Notes under the pieces: generated by a model
Told to the model about the DNA's origin: nothing
Seen by the model: only the letters and a program-made list of their open reading frames with translations
The model's database searches: none
Source: Sphingopyxis terrae subsp. terrae NBRC 15098
GTDB taxonomy: Bacteria > Pseudomonadota > Alphaproteobacteria > Sphingomonadales > Sphingomonadaceae
NCBI RefSeq assembly: GCF_001598815.1
Contig: NZ_BCZQ01000006.1
Span: 148,553-212,552 of the forward strand
Length of the DNA stretch: 64,000 nucleotides
Direction of reading: 5' to 3'
Position numbers and translations under genes: made by a program
In this document: positions 28,199-37,027 of the stretch, one piece after another
Layout: each line of letters begins with the position of its first letter
How positions within the stretch are numbered: position 1 is the first letter of the stretch

Positions 28199-30637
28199 GA
28201 AGGCCTTGCGCCACTCCAGCTCGATATAGCGGCCGAGCGGGTCGATATAGCCCGGCGCATAGGTGAGCGGCACGACGCCGCTGGCGTCGGTGACCTTGCG
28301 CTGCGCATCGAACAGATTGTCGATCGACAGGCGCAGGCGCGACCCCTTCAGGATCGGCAGCGCCTTGGTCAGTTCGGGCTTCTGGTTGAAATCGACGAAA
28401 AAGCGCAGATTGAAAGTTGCAAGATCGTGGAAGGTCAGATCGCCGTTGGCGCCGCCGACGACGCGGCTGCCGCTGTCATATTTGGCGCTGACCCGTGCGC
28501 CGATGCCCTTGTAAAAGACGCCGCCGTCGAGTTCGACCAGATTGCGGTTGCTGCCGCCACCATTGCCGGTCGCCGATCCGTTCAGCAGATCGAGTTCGGG
28601 GACGCCGGGCCGGATCAGCACGCGGTCGGTCAGCTTGATCGTGTGATAGAGCGACAATTGCCAGCGGCCGCCCTGCGGTCCGCCGAACATGCCGCCCGGA
28701 CCACCGCGCCCGCCGCGAAAGCCGCCGCCGGGGCCACGCGGGCGTGCAGGCGCTGCGGCGGGCGCATCGCCCGATCCGGCGGGTTTAGCGGCCTGCCCGT
28801 CGGGCGGCGGCGGGGCGTCGCCCTGCGCCGGCTGCGGACGTCGCTCGGCGCCGCCAGCCGGACGACCGCCACCGAAGCGGCCCGCACCCGGACCCGCTTG
28901 CGACTGGCCGAAACTGCGGCCGAAATTGATCCCCCAGCGAATTTGTGAATTGGTTGCGCGGTCGAAATTCACCGGGCGCTGGTCGAGCGCGACAAGCACG
29001 CCGCCGACGCGCGTCGCGCGATCCGGGAAAGCGGCCTCGATCTCGGGCGTCAACAGCGGGAAGCCGTTGCTGGTGTCGTCGCTACGGTTGCTGTTGTAGT
29101 TGATCGAAAGGTTCAACCCCTCGACCATCGGCGGCGACCAGTTGAGCCCGAGCTTCACATCGCGGCGCTGTTCGGCGAGGAGGAAAGGATTGCCGCCGGT
29201 CGTCGTCTGGATCTGCACCGTCTGGCCGGTGCGGAAGTCGTAGTAGGTGACATTGTCGGTAACCAGCGGCGCCGCGCCGAGCTGCGTCACCGAAGGCGCC
29301 GCCTCGTCGCGGTTGAAGCTTGCGAGCAACGACAGATTGTCGGTCAGCCCCCAATTGAGCGTCGCGCCCCAGCTTTTGAGCGCGGCGAAATCGCTCGGGT
29401 TTTCGACCTGGCCGTTCAGCGTCAGCGAAATGCGGCCGATCTTGCCGACATCATAGTCGGGATCGAGGATCGGCACCATCAGCGATCCGAAAACGCTCGG
29501 CGTGTCGCGCGCGAGGTCGCTCGTCGTGATGACGCCGCTGCGGTCGGCGCGGCTATCATAACGCAGGCCGGTATAGGCCCCGGTGATCGATGCGCGGATC
29601 GGGCCGGCCCAGCCCTCGATCACGCTGCCCGAGATATTGGCATTGCCGCCGAAGCTCTGCTGGCTGCTGTCGAAACGGTCGCGCCCGCCACTCAGACGTT
29701 CGGTAAAGATCCGCTGATCGCTGTCGGCATAATTGCCCGTAACCGACCAGCGCCACGCGCCGAGCATGCCGTTGGCGCTTGCCGAACCCGTCCAGTTCTG
29801 CGTCCGGCTGTCGCGGCGCAGCGGATCGCTGACACCGCCCGCGCCAGGGCCAAGGAGGCTGAGGCTGTCGGTCTGGTCGAACCGCAGGCTTGCCGACAGG
29901 TCGGTGACCTTGTCAAGATTGCGGACGATCGTGCCGTCGATGATATAGGTGTCGCTGGCCGGCAGGAGGCTGCGCCCCGTGTCGCCAAGGTCGCGCTCGC
30001 GCTCGAGCAGCATCGTCTGATGCTCCCACCCCCCGTTGAGGTTGAAGCGGCCATTCTGTCCGATCGCGACGACCGCGGGTTCCAGCTCGCTCTTGAACTG
30101 CCCGCCCTGCGTCGGCACGCCTGCCTCGCCCTCCACCGACACCTGTTTGAAATCGGGCTTGAGCACGAAATTCACCACGCGATCGGTCGCGGCATAACCA
30201 TATTGCAGCGCGACTTCCTCGGGGAAAATCTCGACCTTGGCGATCGCTTCGGGCGGAAGGTTGCGCACCGCGCCGAAGCCGCCGATCCGGCGCCCATTGA
30301 CCAGGATAACGGGGCGCCCGCTGCCGCGCCCGCGCCCCGACCGCGTGATCGGTTCGAGCGCCGTCAACAATTCCTCGATCGACGAGGCGCCATAGCTGGC
30401 GATCGCGGCTTCATCGAGTTCGGCCTCGGCAGCGATATCGGTATCGAGTTGCCCCGCGATCCGCGGCGCGGTCACGACGATTTCATCGGCATAGTCGATA
30501 TCGTCGTCGGTCGCGGTACCCGAGCTCGAAGCGACGGGGACCGCCGCCTGATCCTGCGCCATCGCGGCCGGAACAGCCGCAAGCGCGGCGCCGGTCAGCC
30601 ACAGGGCGCGCATGGGAAGGAGCGGTCGAACATACAT
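28196..30637 (-). CDS. TonB-dependent receptor
   Basis: An 813-residue outer-membrane receptor. A signal peptide ends AAMAQ; a TonB box-like DEIVVTAPR follows, then a plug domain (RSGRGRGSGRPVILVNGRRIGGFG) and a barrel ending in YIELEWRKAF, with the terminal Phe. A Gly/Pro/Ala-rich low-complexity insert (about 595-670, for example GGFRGGRGGPGGMFGGPQ) interrupts the barrel near the outer loops. Substrate unknown. No ECF sigma or FecR gene is adjacent; guaA is divergent. Confidence 0.87.
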   Translation of the reverse strand: MYVRPLLPMRALWLTGAALAAVPAAMAQDQAAVPVASSSGTATDDDIDYADEIVVTAPRIAGQLDTDIAAEAELDEAAIASYGASSIEELLTALEPITRSGRGRGSGRPVILVNGRRIGGFGAVRNLPPEAIAKVEIFPEEVALQYGYAATDRVVNFVLKPDFKQVSVEGEAGVPTQGGQFKSELEPAVVAIGQNGRFNLNGGWEHQTMLLERERDLGDTGRSLLPASDTYIIDGTIVRNLDKVTDLSASLRFDQTDSLSLLGPGAGGVSDPLRRDSRTQNWTGSASANGMLGAWRWSVTGNYADSDQRIFTERLSGGRDRFDSSQQSFGGNANISGSVIEGWAGPIRASITGAYTGLRYDSRADRSGVITTSDLARDTPSVFGSLMVPILDPDYDVGKIGRISLTLNGQVENPSDFAALKSWGATLNWGLTDNLSLLASFNRDEAAPSVTQLGAAPLVTDNVTYYDFRTGQTVQIQTTTGGNPFLLAEQRRDVKLGLNWSPPMVEGLNLSINYNSNRSDDTSNGFPLLTPEIEAAFPDRATRVGGVLVALDQRPVNFDRATNSQIRWGINFGRSFGQSQAGPGAGRFGGGRPAGGAERRPQPAQGDAPPPPDGQAAKPAGSGDAPAAAPARPRGPGGGFRGGRGGPGGMFGGPQGGRWQLSLYHTIKLTDRVLIRPGVPELDLLNGSATGNGGGSNRNLVELDGGVFYKGIGARVSAKYDSGSRVVGGANGDLTFHDLATFNLRFFVDFNQKPELTKALPILKGSRLRLSIDNLFDAQRKVTDASGVVPLTYAPGYIDPLGRYIELEWRKAF

Positions 30638-30857
30638 GGTGGGGGAGAGCCTTTATCTTGTCTTTTGATCATCATGCCGCCGCCGATTGAACCGGCGATG
30701 AAGCGAATTACCGCCTTGCCGGGCAGCTATTCGCTATTTGTCGCAACACTATGGCATCGCGAGGGCGCTTCCACCAACGCCCCCTCCAGACCGACGAAGC
30801 GCTGGGCCGCCCGGCTTGACCCTAGACAGTCGGCCCCGGCATCCGTATCGGCCAGCC

Positions 30858-32444
30858 ATGCCGACTCCAGCCTCTTCCGCCGCCCCCGAATCGATCCTGA
30901 TCGTCGATTTCGGCAGCCAGGTCACCCAGCTCATCGCCCGCCGCGTCCGCGAAGCCGGCGTCTACAGCGAGATCGTTCCGTTCAACGCCGCCGAGGCCGC
31001 GCTCGAACGGATGAAGCCCAAGGGCGTGATCCTCTCGGGCTCACCGGCATCGGTCCCTGCGGCGGGCAGCCCGCGCGCCCCGCAATCGGTATTCGAAAGC
31101 GGCCTCCCCATCCTCGGCATCTGTTACGGCCAGCAGGTGATGAGCCAGCAGCTCGGCGGACAGGTCGAGCCCGGCGGCGCCGACGGCGAGCGCGACGGCG
31201 AATTCGGCCGCGCCTTCCTGACCGTCACCGAACCCTGCGTGCTCTTCGACGGATTGTGGGAGGTCGGCGAGCGGCATCAGGTGTGGATGAGCCACGGCGA
31301 CCGCGTCACGCGCTTCGCCCCCGGCTTTCGCATCGTCGCGGTCAGCGACGGCGCCCCCTTCGCGCTGATCGCCGACGACGAACGCCGCTATTACGGCACG
31401 CAATTCCACCCCGAGGTCGTCCACACGCCTGACGGCGCCAAGCTGATCGCCAATTTCGTGCGCCATGTCTGCGGTTGCAGCGGCGACTGGACGATGGCCG
31501 AGTTCCGCGCCACGAAGATCGCCGAAATCCGCGCGCAGGTCGGCGACCAGCGCGTCCTCTGCGGCCTGTCGGGCGGCGTCGACAGCGCGGTCGCCGCGGT
31601 GCTGATCCATGAAGCGATCGGCGAGCAACTCACCTGTGTCTTCGTCGACCATGGCCTGCTGCGCATGAACGAGCGCGAGCAGGTCGAACGGCTGTTCCGC
31701 GACCATTACAACATCCCGCTTGTCGTCGTCGATGCGGAGGAACGCTTCATGGCGGGCCTCGCAGGGGTCACCGACCCCGAAAAGAAGCGCAAATTCATCG
31801 GCGCCGAATTCATCAACGTCTTCGAGGAGGAAGCGAAGAAGATCGGCGGCGCCGATTTCCTCGCGCAAGGCACGCTCTATCCGGACGTCATCGAGAGCGT
31901 CAGCTTCACCGGCGGGCCGAGCGTCACGATCAAGAGCCACCACAATGTCGGCGGCCTTCCCGAGCGGATGAACATGAAGCTCGTCGAACCGCTGCGTGAA
32001 CTGTTCAAGGACGAGGTCCGCCTGCTCGGCAAGGAACTCGGTCTCCCCGACATCTTCGTCGGCCGCCACCCCTTCCCCGGCCCCGGCCTCGCAATCCGCA
32101 TCCCCGGCGAAGTGTCGAAGGAACGCTGCGATATCCTCCGCAAAGCCGATGCGGTGTATCTCGACGAAATCCGCAATGCCGGGCTTTACGACGCGATCTG
32201 GCAGGCTTTCGCGGTGCTGCTGCCTGTCAAGACCGTCGGCGTGATGGGTGACGGGCGCACCTACGACCATGTCTGCGCGCTGCGCGCCGTGACCTCGACC
32301 GACGGCATGACCGCCGACATCTACCCCTTCGACGCAAGCTTCCTCAGCCGCTGCGCGACGCGCATCATCAACGAGGTGCAGGGCATCAACCGCGTGGTGT
32401 ACGATTATACCTCGAAGCCGCCGGGCACTATCGAGTGGGAATAA
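30858..32444 (+). CDS. guaA: GMP synthase (glutamine-hydrolysing)
   Basis: A 528-residue GuaA. It has a class I glutamine amidotransferase domain with the catalytic Cys in [10 protein letters not shown] (Cys89) and His/Glu in FHPEVVHT, an ATP pyrophosphatase domain with [10 protein letters not shown], and the C-terminal dimerisation domain ending [16 protein letters not shown] 30858 was chosen; the frame is open upstream but not family-like. The C-terminus is intact even though an ICE integrase gene follows at once, as expected if the element integrated into the guaA 3' end and restored it. Confidence 0.95.
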   Translation: MPTPASSAAPESILIVDFGSQVTQLIARRVREAGVYSEIVPFNAAEAALERMKPKGVILSGSPASVPAAGSPRAPQSVFESGLPILGICYGQQVMSQQLGGQVEPGGADGERDGEFGRAFLTVTEPCVLFDGLWEVGERHQVWMSHGDRVTRFAPGFRIVAVSDGAPFALIADDERRYYGTQFHPEVVHTPDGAKLIANFVRHVCGCSGDWTMAEFRATKIAEIRAQVGDQRVLCGLSGGVDSAVAAVLIHEAIGEQLTCVFVDHGLLRMNEREQVERLFRDHYNIPLVVVDAEERFMAGLAGVTDPEKKRKFIGAEFINVFEEEAKKIGGADFLAQGTLYPDVIESVSFTGGPSVTIKSHHNVGGLPERMNMKLVEPLRELFKDEVRLLGKELGLPDIFVGRHPFPGPGLAIRIPGEVSKERCDILRKADAVYLDEIRNAGLYDAIWQAFAVLLPVKTVGVMGDGRTYDHVCALRAVTSTDGMTADIYPFDASFLSRCATRIINEVQGINRVVYDYTSKPPGTIEWE

Positions 32445-32450
32445 TTTTTG
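32395..32450. other. Probable ICE left attachment site (attL) at the guaA 3' end
   Basis: The end of guaA ([14 protein letters not shown] and stop) is followed within 300 bp by a tyrosine integrase gene facing away. ICEs of the Mesorhizobium tripartite family are known to use the guaA 3' end through IntG-type integrases. The matching right end lies outside the window, so the exact core cannot be defined here. Confidence 0.6.
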
Positions 32451-32608
32451 CCCATCCGAGGGTATCCGAAACTACGCCAGAATACGACATAACCACCTGA
32501 AAAACAAAAATATTTCAGCCGAGACCTATCGAGAGCTATCGGTGGGCATCAAACGCGTCTGTCGTGCCCGCTGACGGACCCTGCCCCCGTTGATCATTCG
32601 GAAAATCG

Positions 32609-32648
32609 AAAGTACCGTCATAGCGACTGAGGCCAATGACGGTACTTT
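32609..32648. promoter_or_regulatory. Inverted pair of a 12-mer upstream of the integrase gene
   Basis: AAAGTACCGTCA (32609-32620) and TGACGGTACTTT (32637-32648) are exact inverted copies separated by 16 bp, followed by a T-rich stretch. A third copy, in the same direction as the second, lies at 32709-32720. These are candidate integrase arm sites or repressor operators; the hairpin with its T-run could also stop guaA read-through. Confidence 0.6.
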
Positions 32649-32708
32649 TTTCAGCCTAATACGCTGAACATAAACAGATATTTTCGTCAAAAGCCTCCAA
32701 AAACCGCG

Positions 32709-32720
32709 TGACGGTACTTT
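32709..32720 (+). repeat. Third copy of the TGACGGTACTTT 12-mer
   Basis: Exact third copy of the 12-mer, 60 bp after the inverted pair and 18 bp before the integrase ATG. It sits directly before the AGGAGG ribosome site, so a protein bound here could control integrase expression. Confidence 0.6.
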
Positions 32721-32738
32721 TCCGCGAGGAGGCCCAGA

Positions 32739-33995
32739 ATGTTGACGGATGCGGCACTCAAGTGCCTGAAACCAAAAGCCAAAATGTACAAGGTGACCGA
32801 TCGTGACGGCATGTATGTGCGTGTCGCGCCGACAGGCGGCATCTCGTTCAGGCTCGACTATCGGCTGAACGGCAGGCGGGAGACCGTCCATCTCGGCAAG
32901 TACGCCCGAGATGGGATCTCGCTCGCCCGGGCTCGCGAATTGTGCCTGGACGCGAAACGCATGATTGCCGAGGGGCGGTCCCCTGCCATCGAGAAGCAGC
33001 GGGAGAAGCGCCGGATCAAGGAGGCCAAGAGCTTCGGCGAGTTCGGCGAGAAGTGGTTGACGGGCGCGCCCATGGCTGACAGCACGCGCGCCATGCGCCG
33101 CGCCATATTCGAGCGTGAACTCAAGCCGGTCTGGCAGAACCGTTTGCTGACCGAAATCACGCCTGATGACCTGCGCGCCCACTGCGCCAAGATCGTGGAA
33201 CGGGGCGCGCCCGCGACGGCCATCCATGTGCGGGATATCCTGAAGCAGATCTACGCCTTCGCCATCCTCCACGGCGAGAAGGTCGCGAACCCGGCCGATG
33301 ATGTCGGCCCTGCTTCGATTGCCACCTTTACGCCCAAGGACCGGGCGCTTTCCCCGACCGAGATCCGCATCATGCTCAAGCAACTCGAGCATGTCGCGAC
33401 GCTGCCGACGATCCGGCTCGGCATGAAGCTCTACCTCCTCACCATGGTCCGGAAGAGCGAACTACAGGACGCGGTCTGGGATGAAGTCGATTTCGAAAAC
33501 GCTGTCTGGACGATCCCGAAGGAGCGCATGAAGCGATCGAAGCCGCACAATGTCTACCTGTGCCGGCAGACCCTCGACATCATGATCGCGCTCAAGACCT
33601 GCGCCGGTAATTCCCGGTATCTGCTGCCGTCCCGCTACGATGCGGATGCGCCGATGTCGCGGGCGACCTTCAACCGGGTCACTTACGCTGTCGTCGAACA
33701 GGCCAAGAAGGAGGGGCTGCCGCTGGAGCCGTTCACCGTGCATGACCTGCGCCGCACGGGCTCGACGCTGCTCAATGAGTTGGGCTTCAACCGCGACTGG
33801 ATCGAAAAGTGCCTGGCGCACGAGGACGGGCGTTCATCACGCGGCGTCTACAACAAGGCCGAATACGAGGTTCAGCGTCGCCACATGATGCAGGAATGGG
33901 CCGACACCGTCGATGCCTGGGTTGAGGGGCGGAAGTATGTTCCGACGCTGCTGCCGACAGTCATGCCGTCTATCGCGCTCGATCCTGCCCTTTGA
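32739..33995 (+). CDS. Tyrosine integrase (P4-type, IntG-like)
   Basis: A 418-residue integrase. The N-terminal Arm/DUF4102 domain (1-90) precedes a SAM-like core-binding domain and a catalytic domain with Arg238 (TMVRKSEL), His335 and Arg338 (VHDLRRTGST), His361 (LAHEDGRSSRGVY) and the probable nucleophile Tyr371. It has a strong AGGAGG site and starts 294 bp after guaA, pointing away from it. The location suggests guaA-specific integration and excision of the element. Confidence 0.92.
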   Translation: MLTDAALKCLKPKAKMYKVTDRDGMYVRVAPTGGISFRLDYRLNGRRETVHLGKYARDGISLARARELCLDAKRMIAEGRSPAIEKQREKRRIKEAKSFGEFGEKWLTGAPMADSTRAMRRAIFERELKPVWQNRLLTEITPDDLRAHCAKIVERGAPATAIHVRDILKQIYAFAILHGEKVANPADDVGPASIATFTPKDRALSPTEIRIMLKQLEHVATLPTIRLGMKLYLLTMVRKSELQDAVWDEVDFENAVWTIPKERMKRSKPHNVYLCRQTLDIMIALKTCAGNSRYLLPSRYDADAPMSRATFNRVTYAVVEQAKKEGLPLEPFTVHDLRRTGSTLLNELGFNRDWIEKCLAHEDGRSSRGVYNKAEYEVQRRHMMQEWADTVDAWVEGRKYVPTLLPTVMPSIALDPAL

Positions 33996-34245
33996 CTGGG
34001 CGGGACTTGCGCTTGGTGACGTCGGGATGCTGTGCGCGAGGGATTGGCTTCGCGCGCCGCGCCAGCAACCAGGCGTGGACCTCGGCGAGGTCCCAGACGA
34101 TGCAGCGCGGCGACAGCGCGAAGCGGCGTGGGAATTCGCCGCGCTGCTCCATCTCGTAGATTGTGCTGTCGGCCAGGGGCACCATCTCGCGCAGTTGGTG
34201 CCGCCGGATGGTCTTCGTGATCTCCAAAGGCTCGTTTTGGACCAT
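33970..34245 (-). CDS. AlpA-family DNA-binding protein, candidate excisionase (RDF)
   Basis: A 91-residue winged helix-turn-helix protein of the AlpA/MerR type: KTIRRHQLREMVPLADSTIYEMEQRGEFPRRFALS then a VWDLAEVHAWL helix. In related ICEs a small AlpA-like protein next to the integrase directs excision. The stop overlaps the integrase 3' end on the opposite strand by 26 bp. ATG 34245 has an AAGGAG site. Excision function is inferred. Confidence 0.8.
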   Translation of the reverse strand: MVQNEPLEITKTIRRHQLREMVPLADSTIYEMEQRGEFPRRFALSPRCIVWDLAEVHAWLLARRAKPIPRAQHPDVTKRKSRPVKGQDRAR

Positions 34246-34626
34246 ACCCAATCTCCTTAGCGGCTGTCGCAGGCGATTGAGAACGATAGGTGCCGATGCC
34301 GGAAGTCCCTCCCGAGTGGCGTGCGGCAATTTCGGGCTCTGGCGTAGAAATCGGCGGGTCATTTTCAGTCCTGACAGCGCGGCCGGACATCCGTCAGCCC
34401 ACAGAATCTGCACGACTCGCCGCACGCGTTCCGCGCCGTAATTGCGCTGTTCAGATCACGCACCATTTACTGCTTGCACCGGCGAGATGCGATCCGGAAG
34501 TCCGCTAGCGACGTAGCAACAGTCGAATGTGTGACACTTAAGGATTTCGTGGGCGGCGGTAGCGAGGAGGCGGAGAAGACCCATAATTTGATCGGAACAG
34601 TTCTCGGGGGCTGACGGGGCTACGTT
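34246..34626. other. Intergenic region between divergent AlpA and LysR genes
   Basis: About 380 bp without a convincing gene. Only short ORFs without ribosome sites are present. It must hold the promoters for the AlpA and LysR genes. Confidence 0.5.
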
Positions 34627-34642
34627 TGCAAAGACCTTTGCA
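34627..34642. promoter_or_regulatory. Palindrome in front of the LysR gene
   Basis: TGCAAAG, two central bases and CTTTGCA form a perfect inverted repeat ending 15 bp before the LysR start codon. It is a good candidate for autoregulation by the LysR protein, although it is very close to the start. Confidence 0.5.
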
Positions 34643-34657
34643 TCATGGGGAACCATC

Positions 34658-35656
34658 GTGCCGAGATCGAAGATCGAGCTGCGCCATGTGCGCTACATCA
34701 TCGCCGCCGCGGAAAGCGGCAGCTTCCGGCGCGCGGCACAAGATCTCGGCGTCGAGCAGTCGGCGATCAGCCGCCGCATCCGGGATGTCGAGGATGAGAT
34801 CGGCGCACAGCTGTTCCGCCGTCATCCTGCCGGCGTCGACCTGACGGACATCGGCAAACAATTCCTGAATCAGGCCGCTTCTGGGGCTCGCCAGATCGGA
34901 TCGGCGCTCGACGGCGCAAGAACGGTGGCGAACAGAGGACGGCATCTTCGGATCGGCGTGTTCGGGCCTCTGACCATAGGCTTTCTGTCCGAGCTCTTCG
35001 GGGCCTTCCGGGGTGACCGACCGGGGGTCAAGCTGCGGTTCAGCGAGGGCAGCTGTCCCGAACTTATCGCGGCCGTGCGGCGGGGGCAGCTTGATGTCGG
35101 TGTCGTCGCCGAAGCATCGCCCGGGAAGGGCTTTGACGTGACGCCTCTGTGGGCCGAGCCCGTGTACGCGGCATTGCCGGACGGTGACCCACTCGCCGAT
35201 CAGAAGGCACTCCGGTGGGATGACCTGCGTGATCGGCACTTTGTCGTGACTGATTTACCGACCGGCGATTTCGCGAAGGGCTACCTGATGCGAAACCTCC
35301 AGACTTCGCCCGGAGACCTACAGATCGAGCAATTGTCCGTCACTCGGGAATCTCTGATGCAGATCGTCGCGCATGGGGACGGCGTCACCATCGCAGGCAG
35401 CGCGCATGTCCGTCACGGAGTGCCAGGCATTGCTTTTCGCCTGATCGAGGATGCTGTTCTCCGCTATGGTGCTGTCCAACCGCGAGGGGCGCTCCATCGG
35501 AACCTCGAGCGCCTGCTGGCGCTGGCAAAGTCTTTCTCGGAGCGAGATGACGCTTGGTTCGCCCGGCAACGGCTCATGCGCCCTGAGCATCGGCGCGTGC
35601 CGCAAGTTGACTGCCATCGCGGCGCGCGCGGGCGAACCCCCGATCGGTTGCAATGA
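34658..35656 (+). CDS. LysR family transcriptional regulator
   Basis: A 332-residue LysR-type regulator. The N-terminal HTH is ELRHVRYIIAAAESGSFRRAAQDLGVEQSAISRRI and a periplasmic-binding-protein-like effector domain follows (HLRIGVFGPLTIGFLSELF). GTG start at 34658. It is divergent from the AlpA gene and convergent with the transfer operon. LysR genes in this place are frequent in related ICEs, but the target is unknown. The C-terminal 25 residues are Arg-rich and overlap the DUF2274 gene on the other strand. Confidence 0.86.
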   Translation: MPRSKIELRHVRYIIAAAESGSFRRAAQDLGVEQSAISRRIRDVEDEIGAQLFRRHPAGVDLTDIGKQFLNQAASGARQIGSALDGARTVANRGRHLRIGVFGPLTIGFLSELFGAFRGDRPGVKLRFSEGSCPELIAAVRRGQLDVGVVAEASPGKGFDVTPLWAEPVYAALPDGDPLADQKALRWDDLRDRHFVVTDLPTGDFAKGYLMRNLQTSPGDLQIEQLSVTRESLMQIVAHGDGVTIAGSAHVRHGVPGIAFRLIEDAVLRYGAVQPRGALHRNLERLLALAKSFSERDDAWFARQRLMRPEHRRVPQVDCHRGARGRTPDRLQ

Positions 35657-35828
35657 AGCGCTCGAGCATGGGCACAATCAGCTTCGTCGGGTCGCCGATG
35701 GTCTGGCCTTGTTCGCGGCCGAGTGCTGCGGCGTAGGCGACGAGGTCCCGATGCAGCGGCGCAGGGAGTTCAATCGTCACCTTCACCGGCTTGTCGTCGA
35801 TGATCGGGCCGAGCTTCAGCTTGGTCAT
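35574..35828 (-). CDS. DUF2274 domain-containing protein
   Basis: An 84-residue protein starting MTKLKLGPIIDDKPVKVTIELP, the DUF2274 family signature, usually encoded next to TrbI in these elements. It ends the leftward trb operon and overlaps the 3' end of the LysR gene. ATG 35828 has GGAGG at a good distance and overlaps the trbI stop; GTG 35831 is the alternative. Function unknown; the short N-terminal strand resembles ribbon-helix-helix proteins. Confidence 0.82.
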   Translation of the reverse strand: MTKLKLGPIIDDKPVKVTIELPAPLHRDLVAYAAALGREQGQTIGDPTKLIVPMLERFIATDRGFARARRDGSQLAARADAQGA

Positions 35829-37027
35829 CACAACCCTCCATAAGGTTCGAGCACGAGGTCGCGGGTGACGATGACGCGCACGGGGAACCCCGGTCTGATC
35901 GTCAGGGTCGGCGCGACATTGAGTTGCCGACGGATGATCTGCTGCCCTGCGTCGTTGATGGTGTCCTGCCCGCCGTTGCGGATCGCCCGGAGCAGCCGAT
36001 CCTGATCGTCAACGGCGAGTTCGGCGCCGACCGACAGCAGTGTCGACAGGCCGGCTGCCTTGGCGAGATCCCACCAGTGATAGTCGACGCCATCCTGAAG
36101 ACCCGCATAGCCTTGCGCGTCGGCTCCGGGTTGACGTTCCAGGACGATCGAACGGCCATTCGGAAGGATGAGCCGCTTCCAGACGAGCAGCACCCGGCGC
36201 TGACCGAAGCCGACATCGTTGCTGTACTCGCCGATCAGCCGCGTGCCCTGTGGGACGAGCAGGATGCGCCCGGTCGGGCTGTCGTAGACATGCTCCGTGA
36301 CCTGCGCGGTGATCTGGCCCGGCAGGTCGGATCGGATGCCGGTGATGAGGGCCGCGGCGATGACGGCGCCGGTCTGAAGCACATAGGGCGATGCCGGACC
36401 CATCACGCGATCTGGCGAGACCGTGCGGCGGTCCACGCCCGCATTCAGGAACGCGAGCTGGCGATCCTGCGCCGTCGCTGCACCTGGCTGGCCCGGAAGA
36501 CCTAGCCCAGAGAGGCTCGGGCTGCCTGGTCCACCAACTGTCGCAATCGGAGCTGCGACGCGCGCCTCCGTCTGGAAGAAGACGCGGCTCGTTCGGGCAG
36601 CTTCTTCTTCCGCGCGTCTGCGTTGCTCGACCGGATCGACGGTGGGCGCTGCTGCCATCGGCGGCGTGACGGGCTGGCCACGGTTCTGCGCATCGAGGAT
36701 GGGGCGCCCCAGATCCCCGGGCAGCGGAGGCCCAAGCACCGGACCGGTGTAGTCGCGTGGCAGGCCGGCGAGCCCGTCCGCGGTTCGCCGATTTTGCGTG
36801 GAGTAAAGCTCCTCACTGCCAGGACCGATATTGCGCGTCTGAAGCGCATAGATGAGCGCGCCACCGACCCCGAGGGCGGCGACGAGACTGATGCCGCCCA
36901 GCACCTTTCGCGACAGTCGGGTGACCCGGGGCGGTTCGGCGCGCAGCCGCATCGGCGCAGCGGCGTCGCCGGGCTGTGTGCCGACCAGCTGTGCGTCGGC
37001 TTCGTTGGGCGTGTCGCGCTCGCTCAT
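35828..37027 (-). CDS. trbI: Conjugal transfer protein TrbI (VirB10-like)
   Basis: A 399-residue VirB10 homologue: one inner-membrane helix near residues 42-62, a Pro-rich periplasmic linker, and a C-terminal beta-barrel domain (VLQTGAVIAAALITGIRSDLPG, then PQGTRLIGEYSNDV and ERQPGADAQGYAGLQDGVD). It spans inner and outer membranes in the type IV secretion channel. Start ATG overlaps the trbG stop (ATGA). Confidence 0.92.
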   Translation of the reverse strand: MSERDTPNEADAQLVGTQPGDAAAPMRLRAEPPRVTRLSRKVLGGISLVAALGVGGALIYALQTRNIGPGSEELYSTQNRRTADGLAGLPRDYTGPVLGPPLPGDLGRPILDAQNRGQPVTPPMAAAPTVDPVEQRRRAEEEAARTSRVFFQTEARVAAPIATVGGPGSPSLSGLGLPGQPGAATAQDRQLAFLNAGVDRRTVSPDRVMGPASPYVLQTGAVIAAALITGIRSDLPGQITAQVTEHVYDSPTGRILLVPQGTRLIGEYSNDVGFGQRRVLLVWKRLILPNGRSIVLERQPGADAQGYAGLQDGVDYHWWDLAKAAGLSTLLSVGAELAVDDQDRLLRAIRNGGQDTINDAGQQIIRRQLNVAPTLTIRPGFPVRVIVTRDLVLEPYGGL

